Below are positions 56,315 through 64,000 of a stretch of DNA of 64,000 bases, in pieces. Under the pieces are notes generated by a model that saw nothing but the letters and a program-made list of their open reading frames with translations, was not told where the DNA came from and did no database searches. How positions within the stretch are numbered: position 1 is the stretch's first letter; each line of letters starts with the position of its first letter. This DNA comes from Caballeronia sp. Lep1P3 (GTDB lineage: Bacteria; Pseudomonadota; Gammaproteobacteria; Burkholderiales; Burkholderiaceae), in contig NZ_CP084265.1 of assembly GCF_022879595.1 (NCBI RefSeq), positions 2,666,001 through 2,730,000 of the forward strand, written 5' to 3'. Position numbers and translations under genes: made by a program.

Positions 56315-56896
56315 ATGATTGGTCGCATCGCCGGCGTTCTGCTGGAAAAAAATCCGCCGCACTTGCTCGTCGATTGCAATGGCGTCGGCTATGAAATCGA
56401 CGTGCCGATGAGCACGTTCTACAACCTGCCGAATGCCGGCGAAAAGGTCGTGCTGCTCACGCAGATGATCGTGCGCGAGGACGCGCATCTGCTCTACGGC
56501 TTTCTCACGTCGCAGGAACGCGCGACGTTTCGCGAGTTGTTAAAGATCAGCGGCATCGGCGCGCGCATGGCGTTGGCCGTGCTCTCCGGCATGAGCGTGC
56601 AGGAACTCGCGCAGACCGTGACGACGCAGGACAGCGCGCGGCTCACGCGCGTGCCGGGCATCGGCAAGAAAACGGCCGAGCGGCTTCTGCTCGAACTGAA
56701 AGGCAAGCTCGGCGCCGATCTCGGCGCGATGGCGAGCGCGGCTTCCCAGTCCGACCACGCATCCGACATTCTCAACGCGCTGCTCGCGCTCGGCTATTCC
56801 GAGAAGGAAGCGCTCGCCGCCATCAAGAACGTGCCGGCCGGAAGCGGCGTGTCCGAGGGCATCAAGCTCGCGTTGAAGGCGCTTTCGAAGGCCTGA
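56315..56896 (+). CDS. ruvA: Holliday junction DNA helicase subunit RuvA
   Basis: The 193-aa protein binds four-way junctions and recruits RuvB. It starts [20 protein letters not shown] with the OB-like domain I. The two helix-hairpin-helix motifs are [18 protein letters not shown] and [20 protein letters not shown] flexible linker and the RuvB-binding domain III ([21 protein letters not shown]) follow. The length is normal. Confidence 0.96.
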   Translation: MIGRIAGVLLEKNPPHLLVDCNGVGYEIDVPMSTFYNLPNAGEKVVLLTQMIVREDAHLLYGFLTSQERATFRELLKISGIGARMALAVLSGMSVQELAQTVTTQDSARLTRVPGIGKKTAERLLLELKGKLGADLGAMASAASQSDHASDILNALLALGYSEKEALAAIKNVPAGSGVSEGIKLALKALSKA

Positions 56897-56972
56897 AGCG
56901 CGATCTTCGCAGACGCTTCGAGCGGCCCGCCACTAGGCCGTTCGGCCAGGTTCGTTGCGGGAAGGCACGCTG

Positions 56973-56978
56973 TACAAT
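56973..56978 (+). promoter_or_regulatory. -10-like hexamer TACAAT next to ruvB start
   Basis: TACAAT ends 6 nt before the ruvB ATG at 56985, and no Shine-Dalgarno sequence lies between. It would give ruvB its own leaderless transcript inside the ruvCAB cluster. The -35 match is weak. Confidence 0.4.
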
Positions 56979-56984
56979 CGACCC

Positions 56985-58046
56985 ATGATCGAAACCGACA
57001 AACTCGCCGCCGAACGCATCATTTCGGCCACGCCCGTCTCGCCGAACGAAGAAGCGTTCGAGCGCGCGCTGCGCCCGCGCCAGCTCGACGAATACGTCGG
57101 CCAGGAAAAGGTGCGCGGCCAGCTCGAAATCTTCATCGAAGCGGCCAAGCGCCGCTCCGAAGCGCTCGATCACGTCTTGCTCTTCGGTCCGCCCGGTCTC
57201 GGCAAGACGACGCTCGCGCATATCATCGCGCGTGAAATGGGCGTCAATCTGCGGCAGACGTCGGGGCCGGTGCTGGAGCGCGCGGGCGACCTCGCCGCGC
57301 TCCTCACTAATCTCGAAGCGAACGACGTGCTCTTCATCGACGAGATTCATCGGCTCTCGCCGGTCGTCGAGGAAATTCTGTATCCGGCGCTCGAGGATTA
57401 TCAGATCGACATCATGATCGGCGAAGGGCCGGCCGCGCGCAGCGTCAAGCTGGACCTTCAGCCGTTCACGCTCGTCGGCGCGACCACGCGCGCGGGCATG
57501 CTGACCAATCCGCTGCGCGACCGCTTCGGCATCGTGTCGCGGCTCGAGTTCTACAACGCGAACGAACTCGCGCGCATCGTGTCGCGGTCGGCCTCGCTGC
57601 TGAAGGCGGACATCGTGCCCGAAGGCGCGCTGGAAATCGCGCGGCGCTCGCGCGGCACGCCGCGTATCGCGAACCGGCTGCTGCGACGCGTGCGCGATTA
57701 CGCCGAAGTGAAGGCGAACGGCAGCATCACCGCCGAAGTCGCGGATGCTGCGCTCAAGATGCTCGACGTCGATCCGGTCGGCTTCGATCTCATGGACCGC
57801 AAGCTGCTCGAAGCCATCCTCAACAAGTTCGACGGCGGGCCCGTCGGCGTGGACAATCTCGCGGCGGCAATCGGCGAGGAGCGCGACACCATCGAGGACG
57901 TGCTCGAACCGTATCTCATCCAGCAAGGCTATTTGCAGCGCACGCCGCGCGGCCGCGTCGCAACGCTCCTCACGTACCGGCATTTCGGCATCGCCGCGCC
58001 GGACGGTGGCCCGATCCGCGATCTCTGGGACGCGAACAACGGCTAG
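56985..58046 (+). CDS. ruvB: Holliday junction DNA helicase motor RuvB
   Basis: The 353-aa AAA+ motor drives branch migration. Walker A is [16 protein letters not shown], Walker B is [17 protein letters not shown], sensor 1 is [10 protein letters not shown], and the arginine-finger region is [11 protein letters not shown]. The C-terminal winged helix has [15 protein letters not shown]. The ATG at 56985 ([11 protein letters not shown]) is chosen over an upstream in-frame ATG at 56955, which would overlap the TACAAT box. Confidence 0.96.
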   Translation: MIETDKLAAERIISATPVSPNEEAFERALRPRQLDEYVGQEKVRGQLEIFIEAAKRRSEALDHVLLFGPPGLGKTTLAHIIAREMGVNLRQTSGPVLERAGDLAALLTNLEANDVLFIDEIHRLSPVVEEILYPALEDYQIDIMIGEGPAARSVKLDLQPFTLVGATTRAGMLTNPLRDRFGIVSRLEFYNANELARIVSRSASLLKADIVPEGALEIARRSRGTPRIANRLLRRVRDYAEVKANGSITAEVADAALKMLDVDPVGFDLMDRKLLEAILNKFDGGPVGVDNLAAAIGEERDTIEDVLEPYLIQQGYLQRTPRGRVATLLTYRHFGIAAPDGGPIRDLWDANNG

Positions 58047-58049
58047 CGC

Positions 58050-58949
58050 ATGTCGGATCAGGCAACGTTGGTTACGCGGATGCGGTCGTCGATTGCGCGC
58101 GGGATTACGAGTCTCACGACCGGCAGCGGCCCGACGCTCGACTATTCGTCGCCGCCGGGCGATCCCGGTCTCTTCGGCCCGCAGACCGTCTGCTGGAAAG
58201 TCCACGCCGATTTCACGTCGATGATGACGGGCGGCATTAGCGCGCTCCTGCTGCAAACGCTGCATCCGCTGGCGCTCGCCGGCGTCTGGGATCATTCGAG
58301 TTTTCGCTCCGATATTCTCGGCCGTCTGCGTCGCACGGCGACTTTCGTTGCGGGCACGACGTTCGGCAATCGACACGATGCGCTCGCGCTGATCGAGCGC
58401 GTGAAGCGCATCCATCTGAACGTGACGGGGACCGCGCCCGATGGCCGCCCGTATCGCGCGGACGATCCCGACCTGCTGACCTGGGTGCACGTGGCGGAAG
58501 TGACGAGCTTCCTGCAGGGCTACTTGCGCTACGTGAATCCGGCGCTGTCGGAGGCGGATCAGGACCGCTATTTCGAAGAAACCGAGACCATCGCCCGCTT
58601 GCTCGGCGCGCGCGACGTGCCCGCCACGCGCGCGCAGATCCAAACGTATCTGGATGCCATGCGTCCGCTGCTGCACGCGAGCGAGCGCACGCAGGAAGTC
58701 ATTCGCGTGCTGAAGAACGCGCCGACGCCAAGCGTCGCGATGAAGCCGGCGAGCAAGCTGGTGTTCAGCGCAGGCGTCGATCTGCTTCCCGACTGGGCTC
58801 AAGAGATGCTCGGGTTGTCCGCGCTTGCGCCTCTGCGACGGACGATTGCGCGCCCCGGCGTGCGCGCGATGGCGCCTGTGATTCGCTGGGCGCTCGTCAA
58901 CGGCATCGCGAAACGCGCGCGGCTGCGCGTCGCGGCAAAGAAAGACTAG
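58050..58949 (+). CDS. DUF2236/MpaB-family oxygenase-like protein
   Basis: The 299-aa protein starts 3 bp after the ruvB stop. WKVHADFTSMMTGGISALLLQTLHPLALAGVWDHSSF and FVAGTTFGNRHDALALIERVKRIHL (shown here as the HPLALAGVWDHS and FGNRHDALALIERVKRIH cores) are DUF2236 motifs. That family includes the latex-clearing protein and MpaB and often binds haem b through conserved histidines. The function is unknown. Its tight link to ruvB is probably positional rather than functional. Confidence 0.85.
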   Translation: MSDQATLVTRMRSSIARGITSLTTGSGPTLDYSSPPGDPGLFGPQTVCWKVHADFTSMMTGGISALLLQTLHPLALAGVWDHSSFRSDILGRLRRTATFVAGTTFGNRHDALALIERVKRIHLNVTGTAPDGRPYRADDPDLLTWVHVAEVTSFLQGYLRYVNPALSEADQDRYFEETETIARLLGARDVPATRAQIQTYLDAMRPLLHASERTQEVIRVLKNAPTPSVAMKPASKLVFSAGVDLLPDWAQEMLGLSALAPLRRTIARPGVRAMAPVIRWALVNGIAKRARLRVAAKKD

Positions 58950-59593
58950 GCCGGCTTGCGCAAGCCGTCGTCGCTGGTATCGGTCGCGAGATGCGAGACG
59001 TCGCCCCAGGACACGACGCTCGCCGCCGCGCCATCGTAATCGACCACATTGATGCTGCAGTTGAGCAGCGGCCAGTTGCGCGGCTCGTGAAGCGACAGCT
59101 TCATCGCGAACCGGTAAATGCAGTCCAGCACGCCGCCGTGCGCCACGCACGCAATGCGTCCACCCGGATGCGCCGCGACGATCGGCTCCATCGCGTGCAC
59201 CACGCGGTGATAAAAGACGCGCTGCGATTCGCCGCCGGGCGGCGCGAAACCGGGGTCGCGCGTCTGCCATTCGACATATTCGGCGGGAAATTTCTCGCTG
59301 ATCTCGTCGCTGTCGTGGCCCTGAAACGCGCCGTACTGACGCTCGCGCAAGCCTTCGGACAAGCGCAGGTCAAGCCCGAGTGCGTCGGCGAAAGGCTGCG
59401 CCGTCTGCTGGGCGCGTAAAAGGTCGCTCGAATAGGCGGCGTCGAGCCGCCCTTCCCGCGCGACACGCGCGCCGAGTTGTTCCGCCTGCAACATGCCATG
59501 TTCCGAGAGCGGAATATCGACATGCCCCTGAATGCGCTTGATGCGGTTCCAGTCGGTTTCGCCGTGCCGGATGAACAGGACTTGCGTCGTCAT
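58946..59593 (-). CDS. histidine phosphatase family protein (phosphoglycerate mutase-like)
   Basis: The 215-aa protein has the catalytic RHG motif in VLFIRHGETDWNRIKRIQGH, the acid Glu region GLRERQYGAFQGHDSDE, and the second His in VAHGGVLDC. It belongs to branch 1 of the histidine phosphatases (GpmB/CobC-like), and the substrate is uncertain. It converges with the DUF2236 gene; both stop codons are read from the same CTAG at 58946-58949. dtd lies 13 bp upstream on the minus strand. Confidence 0.9.
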   Translation of the reverse strand: MTTQVLFIRHGETDWNRIKRIQGHVDIPLSEHGMLQAEQLGARVAREGRLDAAYSSDLLRAQQTAQPFADALGLDLRLSEGLRERQYGAFQGHDSDEISEKFPAEYVEWQTRDPGFAPPGGESQRVFYHRVVHAMEPIVAAHPGGRIACVAHGGVLDCIYRFAMKLSLHEPRNWPLLNCSINVVDYDGAAASVVSWGDVSHLATDTSDDGLRKPA

Positions 59594-59606
59594 AGGAGAA
59601 GTGTGT

Positions 59607-60065
59607 TCAGGGCCGTATTTGCAGCCAGAAGGTGACGGGGCCGTCGTTGACGAGCGACACCTGCATGTCGGCGCCGAATTCGCCTGTCTCGACGACCGAA
59701 TGCTTCGCCCGCGCCTCGCGCACGAAGTAATCGAAAAGCCGCTTGCCTTCGTCGGGCGGCGCGGCGGGCGTGAAACTCGGACGCAAGCCGCTCGACGTAT
59801 CGGCGGCGAGCGTGAATTGCGACACCAGCAGCACGCCGCCCGCGCGTCCGGCGCCGTCGATGTTCTGCACCGACAGGTTCATCTTGCCGGCGGGGTCGCT
59901 GAACACCCGATACGCGAGCATCTTCGCGAGCAGCTTGTCGGCGGCGGCCTCGGTGTCGCCGCGTTCGGCGCAGACGAGCGCGAGCAGGCCGGCATCGATC
60001 GCGCCGGTCACGCGCTCGCCGACGCGCACGTCCGCGCGCCGCACGCGCTGGATCAGCGCGATCAT
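59607..60065 (-). CDS. dtd: D-aminoacyl-tRNA deacylase
   Basis: The 152-aa enzyme hydrolyses D-aminoacyl-tRNAs. It starts [15 protein letters not shown]. It has [20 protein letters not shown] with the DTD active-site SQFTLAAD core, and [13 protein letters not shown] carries the cross-subunit Gly-cisPro-equivalent region (NDGPVT). The start overlaps the tyrS stop by ATGA, so the two are translationally coupled, a sensible pairing because TyrRS mischarges D-tyrosine. Confidence 0.95.
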   Translation of the reverse strand: MIALIQRVRRADVRVGERVTGAIDAGLLALVCAERGDTEAAADKLLAKMLAYRVFSDPAGKMNLSVQNIDGAGRAGGVLLVSQFTLAADTSSGLRPSFTPAAPPDEGKRLFDYFVREARAKHSVVETGEFGADMQVSLVNDGPVTFWLQIRP

Positions 60066-61318
60066 GCCGTCAGCGTCACGCGCGCGAAGCGGCGCTTGCC
60101 GACCTGCACGACGAACTCGCCCGGCTCGACCTTGAGCGCCTTGTCGGAAACGGTGGCGCCGTCGATCTTCACGCCGCCCTGCTCGATATTGCGCAGCGCT
60201 TCGCTCGTCGACGGCACGAGGCCCGCCTGCTTGAGCATCTGACCGATCGCGAGCGGCGCGCCCGCGAGCGTGACCGTCGGAATGTCGTCGGGCACGCCGC
60301 CCTTCGCGCGATGGTTGAAGTCCTCGAGCGCGCGCTGGGCATCCGCCGGCGAATGAAAGCGCGCGACGATTTCCTGCGCGAGCATCACCTTGAAGTCGCG
60401 CGGATTGCGCCCGCCCTCCGCTTCCTGCCTGAAACGCGCGATCTCCTCGATGCTGCGGAACGACAGCAGCTCGAAGTAACGCCACATCAGCGTGTCGGAA
60501 ATGCTCATCAGCTTGCCGAACATGTCGGTCGGCTTCTCGCTGATGCCGACGTAGTTGTTCTTCGACTTCGACATCTTGTCGACGCCGTCGAGCCCTTCGA
60601 GCAGCGGCATCGTGAGAATGCACTGCTGTTCCTGCCCGTACTGCTTCTGCAATTCGCGGCCGACGAGCAGGTTGAACTTCTGGTCCGTGCCGCCGAGTTC
60701 GAGATCAGCGTTGAGCGCGACGGAGTCGTAGCCCTGCATCAACGGGTACAGGAATTCATGAATCGAGATCGGCACGCCGCCCTGGAAGCGCTTGGTGAAA
60801 TCCTCGCGTTCGAGAATGCGCGCGACCGTATAGCGGGACGCGAGCTTGATCATGCCGTCCGCGCCGAGCGGCATCGACCATTCGCTGTTGTAGCGAATTT
60901 CGGTCTTTTCGCGGTCGAGCACGAGCGCAGCCTGCTCGAAGTACGTCCTCGCGTTGTTCTCGATCTGCTCGCGCGTGAGCGGCGGGCGCGTGGCGTTGCG
61001 GCCGGACGGATCGCCGATGAGCGATGTGAAATCGCCGATCAGGAAGATGACCTGATGCCCGAGGTCCTGCAACTGGCGCATCTTGTTCAGCACGACCGTA
61101 TGGCCGATGTGAATGTCCGGCGCGGTCGGATCGAGCCCGAGCTTGATGCGCAGCGGCTTGCCGGTGGCGGCGCTCCTCGCGAGCTTCTGCGCGAACTCGT
61201 CTTCGATCAGCAGTTCGTCGCAGCCGCGCTTGGCGACGGCGAGCGCGGCGCGCACGTCGTCGGTGATCGGCAGGGCCTGGGTCGAGGGCGCGGAAGAGGC
61301 GTTGGAGTCTGTCGTCAT
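60062..61318 (-). CDS. tyrS: tyrosine--tRNA ligase
   Basis: The 418-aa class I synthetase has the HIGH motif in [18 protein letters not shown] and the KMSKS motif in [16 protein letters not shown]-terminal S4 RNA-binding domain is seen in [20 protein letters not shown]. The frame is open up to 61396, but MTTDSNASS at 61318 is the best start. It converges with no gene; dtd follows on the same strand. A 234-bp gap separates it from divergent anmK. Confidence 0.95.
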   Translation of the reverse strand: MTTDSNASSAPSTQALPITDDVRAALAVAKRGCDELLIEDEFAQKLARSAATGKPLRIKLGLDPTAPDIHIGHTVVLNKMRQLQDLGHQVIFLIGDFTSLIGDPSGRNATRPPLTREQIENNARTYFEQAALVLDREKTEIRYNSEWSMPLGADGMIKLASRYTVARILEREDFTKRFQGGVPISIHEFLYPLMQGYDSVALNADLELGGTDQKFNLLVGRELQKQYGQEQQCILTMPLLEGLDGVDKMSKSKNNYVGISEKPTDMFGKLMSISDTLMWRYFELLSFRSIEEIARFRQEAEGGRNPRDFKVMLAQEIVARFHSPADAQRALEDFNHRAKGGVPDDIPTVTLAGAPLAIGQMLKQAGLVPSTSEALRNIEQGGVKIDGATVSDKALKVEPGEFVVQVGKRRFARVTLTA

Positions 61319-61486
61319 GCTTGCGGCTTTTGAGGTGAGATGAGTGCCATCGCGGACGAAGCCCGGCGGCGAACGCGTGGAGAAAAACGCGCGCAATGGC
61401 CTGTTCAGGCTCAGGATTTTACGCGAGGAAGGCCGCTTCGGTGCCGTTTGGCGGCATTCGGGCGAACTTCGGCGCGGTAACGCATC

Positions 61487-61515
61487 TTAACGATTCAACC
61501 GGATGCGCGGATAAT
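61487..61515 (+). promoter_or_regulatory. promoter for anmK
   Basis: TTAACG (61487-61492) and GATAAT (61510-61515) are separated by 17 bp. The predicted start is near 61522, 30 nt before the GTG start codon, and the ribosome site GAGGAGAAG lies between. Confidence 0.6.
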
Positions 61516-61552
61516 CGCGGCTTGACGCAGGAGCATCGACGAGGAGAAGCGC

Positions 61553-62704
61553 GTGGGGAAAAAAGCCGAAGCAATCGAAACCGGCAAGGCGGACGGCGTC
61601 TACTTCGGCCTGATGTCGGGCACGAGCATGGACGGCGTGGATGGCGTGGCGGTGCAGTTCACGACAGGCAAGCCGCCCGTCGTGCTCGGCGAGGCGCACG
61701 TTTCCTTCTCGCAAGGACTTCGCGACGCGCTCTTCGCGCTGCAAGCCCCCGGCGACAACGAACTCGAGCGCGAGGCGCTGGCCGGCAATGCGCTCGCCAC
61801 GCGCTACGCCGTGTGCTGTCACGAACTGCAGAGCATGAGCGGCTACTCGTCGACGAAGGTGCGCGCGATCGGCGTGCATGGGCAGACGGTGCGGCATCGG
61901 CCGGAAAAGGGCTACACGCGGCAGATCAACAATCCGGCGCTGCTCGCCGAAATGACGAATATCGACGTGATCGCCGATTTTCGCAGCCGCGACGTCGCGG
62001 CGGGCGGCCAAGGCGCGCCGCTCGTGCCGGCCTTTCATGCGACGATTTTCGGCGCGAAGAACGAGACGCGCGTCGTCTGCAATCTGGGCGGCATCAGCAA
62101 TATCACGATCCTCGCGGCGACCGGCGCGGTGCGCGGCTTCGATTGCGGTCCGGCGAACGCGCTCATCGACGAGTGGGCGCATCGGCATCTGCAGCGTGCT
62201 TACGACGATGGCGGCCAGTTCGCGGCGCAAGGTCAGGTGAATCGGCCGCTGCTGAACGCGCTCCTCGACGAGCCGTTCTTCGCCGAGCCGCCGCCCAAGA
62301 GCACCGGCCGCGATCTCTTCAATCCCGCCTGGCTCGACGCGAAGCTCGCGCCTTTCGCCGCCCTCGCCCCCGCCGACGTCCAGGCGACGCTGACCGCGCT
62401 CACCGCAACGACGGTCGCGCGCGAAATCGCGCGCCACGCATCGGACGCGCGCGCGGTCTATGTCTGCGGCGGCGGCGCGCGCAATCCGGTGCTGATGAAG
62501 ATGCTGCAGCAGGCACTCGACGAAACCGGCGTCTCCCGTGTGCCCGTGACGACGACGGATGCGCTCGGCGTGCCGCCGCAGCAAGTGGAGGCGTTCGCGT
62601 TCGCGTGGCTCGCGATGCGCTGCGTCGCGCGGGAGCCGGGCAATCTCGCCGCGGTGACGGGCGCGGCGGGCGAACGCGTACTGGGCGCGATTTATCCGCG
62701 CTAG
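61553..62704 (+). CDS. anmK: anhydro-N-acetylmuramic acid kinase
   Basis: AnmK phosphorylates and opens 1,6-anhydro-MurNAc to MurNAc-6-phosphate in cell-wall recycling. The 383-aa protein has the nucleotide-binding [20 protein letters not shown]. It also has [32 protein letters not shown] and [14 protein letters not shown] of the ASKHA fold. The start is GTG at 61553 after GAGGAG. A shared terminator-like hairpin lies beyond its stop. Confidence 0.95.
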   Translation: MGKKAEAIETGKADGVYFGLMSGTSMDGVDGVAVQFTTGKPPVVLGEAHVSFSQGLRDALFALQAPGDNELEREALAGNALATRYAVCCHELQSMSGYSSTKVRAIGVHGQTVRHRPEKGYTRQINNPALLAEMTNIDVIADFRSRDVAAGGQGAPLVPAFHATIFGAKNETRVVCNLGGISNITILAATGAVRGFDCGPANALIDEWAHRHLQRAYDDGGQFAAQGQVNRPLLNALLDEPFFAEPPPKSTGRDLFNPAWLDAKLAPFAALAPADVQATLTALTATTVAREIARHASDARAVYVCGGGARNPVLMKMLQQALDETGVSRVPVTTTDALGVPPQQVEAFAFAWLAMRCVAREPGNLAAVTGAAGERVLGAIYPR

Positions 62705-62706
62705 AA

Positions 62707-62731
62707 AGCAAAACGGAGCCCGAAGGCTCCG
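62707..62731 (-). terminator. terminator after erpA (possibly bidirectional)
   Basis: CGGAGCC (62714-62720) pairs with GGCTCCG (62725-62731) around CGAA. On the minus strand it is followed by TTTTGCTTT, which suits erpA. On the plus strand, after anmK, the T content is poor. Confidence 0.7.
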
Positions 62732-62755
62732 CTGTCGCTTGGCGTTGCGCCGTAC

Positions 62756-63121
62756 TCAGACCGAGAACGAGGAACCGCAACCGCAAGTCGTCGTGGCGTT
62801 CGGATTCTTGATCACGAACTGCGCGCCGTTGATATCGTCCTTGTAGTCGATCTCCGCGCCGACGAGATACTGGTAGCTCATCGAGTCGATCAGCAGTTGC
62901 ACGCCGCTCTTGTCCATCACGGTGTCGTCTTCGTTGACCTCTTCGTCGAACGTGAAACCGTACTGGAAACCCGAGCATCCGCCGCCTTGCACGAACACGC
63001 GCAGCTTCAGATCCGGATTGCCCTCTTCGTCGATCAATTGCTTGACCTTCTCCGCGGCGGCGTCGGTGAAGACGAACGGCATCGGCATTTCGGTCGTGGG
63101 GGTGTCGCTGACAGCGCTCAT
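62756..63121 (-). CDS. erpA: iron-sulfur cluster insertion protein ErpA
   Basis: The 121-aa A-type carrier delivers [4Fe-4S] or [2Fe-2S] clusters to apoproteins. The three conserved cysteines appear in [11 protein letters not shown] and the terminal CGCGSSFSV. The ATG at 63121 ([11 protein letters not shown]) is used; one at 63133 is four codons longer. The gene lies downstream of rplM-rpsI on the minus strand, with a terminator in the 203-bp gap. Confidence 0.94.
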   Translation of the reverse strand: MSAVSDTPTTEMPMPFVFTDAAAEKVKQLIDEEGNPDLKLRVFVQGGGCSGFQYGFTFDEEVNEDDTVMDKSGVQLLIDSMSYQYLVGAEIDYKDDINGAQFVIKNPNATTTCGCGSSFSV

Positions 63122-63240
63122 TGAACTCTCCAATTTAGCTTCTAGCCGCTATTGTAGGGCTGATCTCAAAATCGTGCCGAATGCCCATGAAATCAAGAGG
63201 CTATATGCAAATTCGACTGATTCGGACGAATAGGCGGCAA

Positions 63241-63279
63241 TAGAAAAAGCCGCCGGCACCTTGCAGTGCGGGCGGCTTT
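63241..63279 (-). terminator. terminator after rpsI
   Basis: AAAGCCGCC (63246-63254) pairs with GGCGGCTTT (63271-63279) around a 16-nt loop that can itself form GCAC/GTGC. On the minus strand TTTTTCTA follows. It ends the rplM-rpsI transcript. Confidence 0.82.
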
Positions 63280-63324
63280 CGAAGCAGCTTCGCCAGGACT
63301 TCCCCCGGCGAAACGCGAAAGCGA

Positions 63325-63717
63325 TTAACGCTTCGAGAATTGCTTCCTGCGGCGTGCCTTGTGGAAGCCGACCTTCTTACGTTCCACTTCACGCGCGTCG
63401 CGGGTGACGAAGCCCGCGTTCGACAGCTGCGACTTGAGCGTTGCGTCGTAGTCCATCAGCGCGCGGGTGATGCCGTGGCGAACCGCGCCTGCCTGACCCG
63501 TTTCGCCGCCGCCATTCACGTTGACCTTGATGTCGAACGTGGTGCCGTGGTTCGTGAGTTCCAGCGGTTGACGCACGATCATCAGCGACGTTTCGCGCGA
63601 GAAATAGTCGGCGATGGGCTTGCCATTGACGATGATCTCGCCCTTGCCCGACTTGATGAAGACACGAGCGACGGCGCTCTTGCGGCGGCCCGTACCGTAG
63701 TTCCAGTTACCGATCAT
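63325..63717 (-). CDS. rpsI: 30S ribosomal protein S9
   Basis: The 130-aa protein starts [20 protein letters not shown] and ends with the S9 tail [11 protein letters not shown], which reaches the ribosomal P site. [19 protein letters not shown] is the central signature. It follows rplM after 11 bp, the standard operon. Confidence 0.97.
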   Translation of the reverse strand: MIGNWNYGTGRRKSAVARVFIKSGKGEIIVNGKPIADYFSRETSLMIVRQPLELTNHGTTFDIKVNVNGGGETGQAGAVRHGITRALMDYDATLKSQLSNAGFVTRDAREVERKKVGFHKARRRKQFSKR

Positions 63718-63728
63718 GTGGGCTCCCC

Positions 63729-64000
63729 TTAGATCTCGAGCGACTTCGGCTGCTGTGCCGTGTGCGGATGCGTGGCTTCAGCGTAGACCTTCAGCTTCTT
63801 GATCATCGCGTAGCCGAGCGGGCCCTTCGGCAGCATGCCCTTGACAGCCTTCTCGAGCGCGCGGCCCGGGAAGCGCTCTTGCATCTTGCCGAACGTCGTT
63901 TCATAGATGCCGCCCGGATAGCCCGAGTGACGATAGTACTTCTTGTCCGTGGTCTTGTTGCCCGTGACCTTCAGCTTGCCGGCATTGACGATGATGATGT
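63729..64000 (-). CDS. rplM: 50S ribosomal protein L13 (5' end outside window)
   Basis: About 90 C-terminal codons of L13 are visible on the minus strand, from [20 protein letters not shown] through [10 protein letters not shown] to the end [15 protein letters not shown] and TAA at 63731-63729. The full protein is usually about 142 aa, so about one third is beyond the right edge. It is the first gene of the rplM-rpsI operon. Confidence 0.95.
   Translation of the reverse strand, partial: IIIVNAGKLKVTGNKTTDKKYYRHSGYPGGIYETTFGKMQERFPGRALEKAVKGMLPKGPLGYAMIKKLKVYAEATHPHTAQQPKSLEI

Noticed and set aside
56862..59270. Minus-strand open frame of 802 codons opposite ruvB and the DUF2236 gene
   Set aside because: Same shadow effect. 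Its start lies inside the real histidine phosphatase gene in another frame.

Overview
The window looks like core chromosome of a high-GC betaproteobacterium of the Burkholderia sensu lato group (Burkholderia, Paraburkholderia or Caballeronia). The basis is strong GC3 bias, protein families typical of Burkholderiaceae, and gene blocks that I know to be conserved there: hrcA-nadK-recN, queA-tgt-yajC-secDF, dusB-fis-purH-ruvCAB and anmK-erpA-rpsI-rplM. Genus is inference only. Almost all the DNA is coding; only two gaps exceed 300 bases. I see no tRNA or rRNA gene, CRISPR array, prophage or defence island.

Layout. 1-3710: hrcA (cut by the window edge) divergent from nadK and recN. 3726-14913: glnE, then yhdP, a nitrilase-family amidase, tldD, and a DAHP synthase gene preceded by an aromatic leader peptide and attenuator. 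15039-16406: an intact IS256-family element with an 8-bp target duplication. 16436-22727: a PduO-type cobalamin adenosyltransferase divergent from a D-lactate-dehydrogenase-like flavoprotein and glcDEF. 22773-25224: yggS-proC and ubiA. 25380-29720: an oxidative-stress cluster on the minus strand (recG, oxyR, a 56-aa membrane ORF, dps). 29803-35751: queuosine genes queA-tgt and the Sec genes yajC-secD-secF. 35840-41859: cytochrome b561 plus two YceI proteins, divergent from a pqiA-pqiA-pqiB-pqiC operon. 42006-45230: a GST, a NemR-like TetR regulator, mnmA and nudJ. 45438-48360: three-subunit transhydrogenase pntAA-pntAB-pntB. 48513-58949: an RlmL-like methyltransferase, an Xaa-Pro aminopeptidase, a UbiH-like hydroxylase, dusB-fis, purH, ruvCAB and a DUF2236 gene. 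58946-64000: a histidine phosphatase, dtd-tyrS, anmK, erpA, rpsI and the 3' part of rplM.

Most notable signals. (1) A trp-type attenuator lies ahead of the DAHP synthase gene: a 21-aa leader peptide with seven consecutive aromatic residues (F-Y-F-Y-F-F-W), alternating CCGCCA/CTGGCGG segments that can form mutually exclusive hairpins, and a terminator with a U run. (2) Three copies of the dyad TATCTAY-N6-RTAGATR lie around the tetR gene. One sits exactly between that gene's own -35 and -10 boxes; the other two lie in a gap with no recognisable target gene. (3) At four genes (hrcA, nadK, pepP-like, ruvB) a -10-like hexamer lies 6-7 nt before an ATG without Shine-Dalgarno sequence, which suggests leaderless mRNAs. 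(4) The IS256 insertion is apparently recent and lies between two genes with relaxed codon usage.

All calls come from reading sequence and translations without database searches; family names rest on motifs and gene context.
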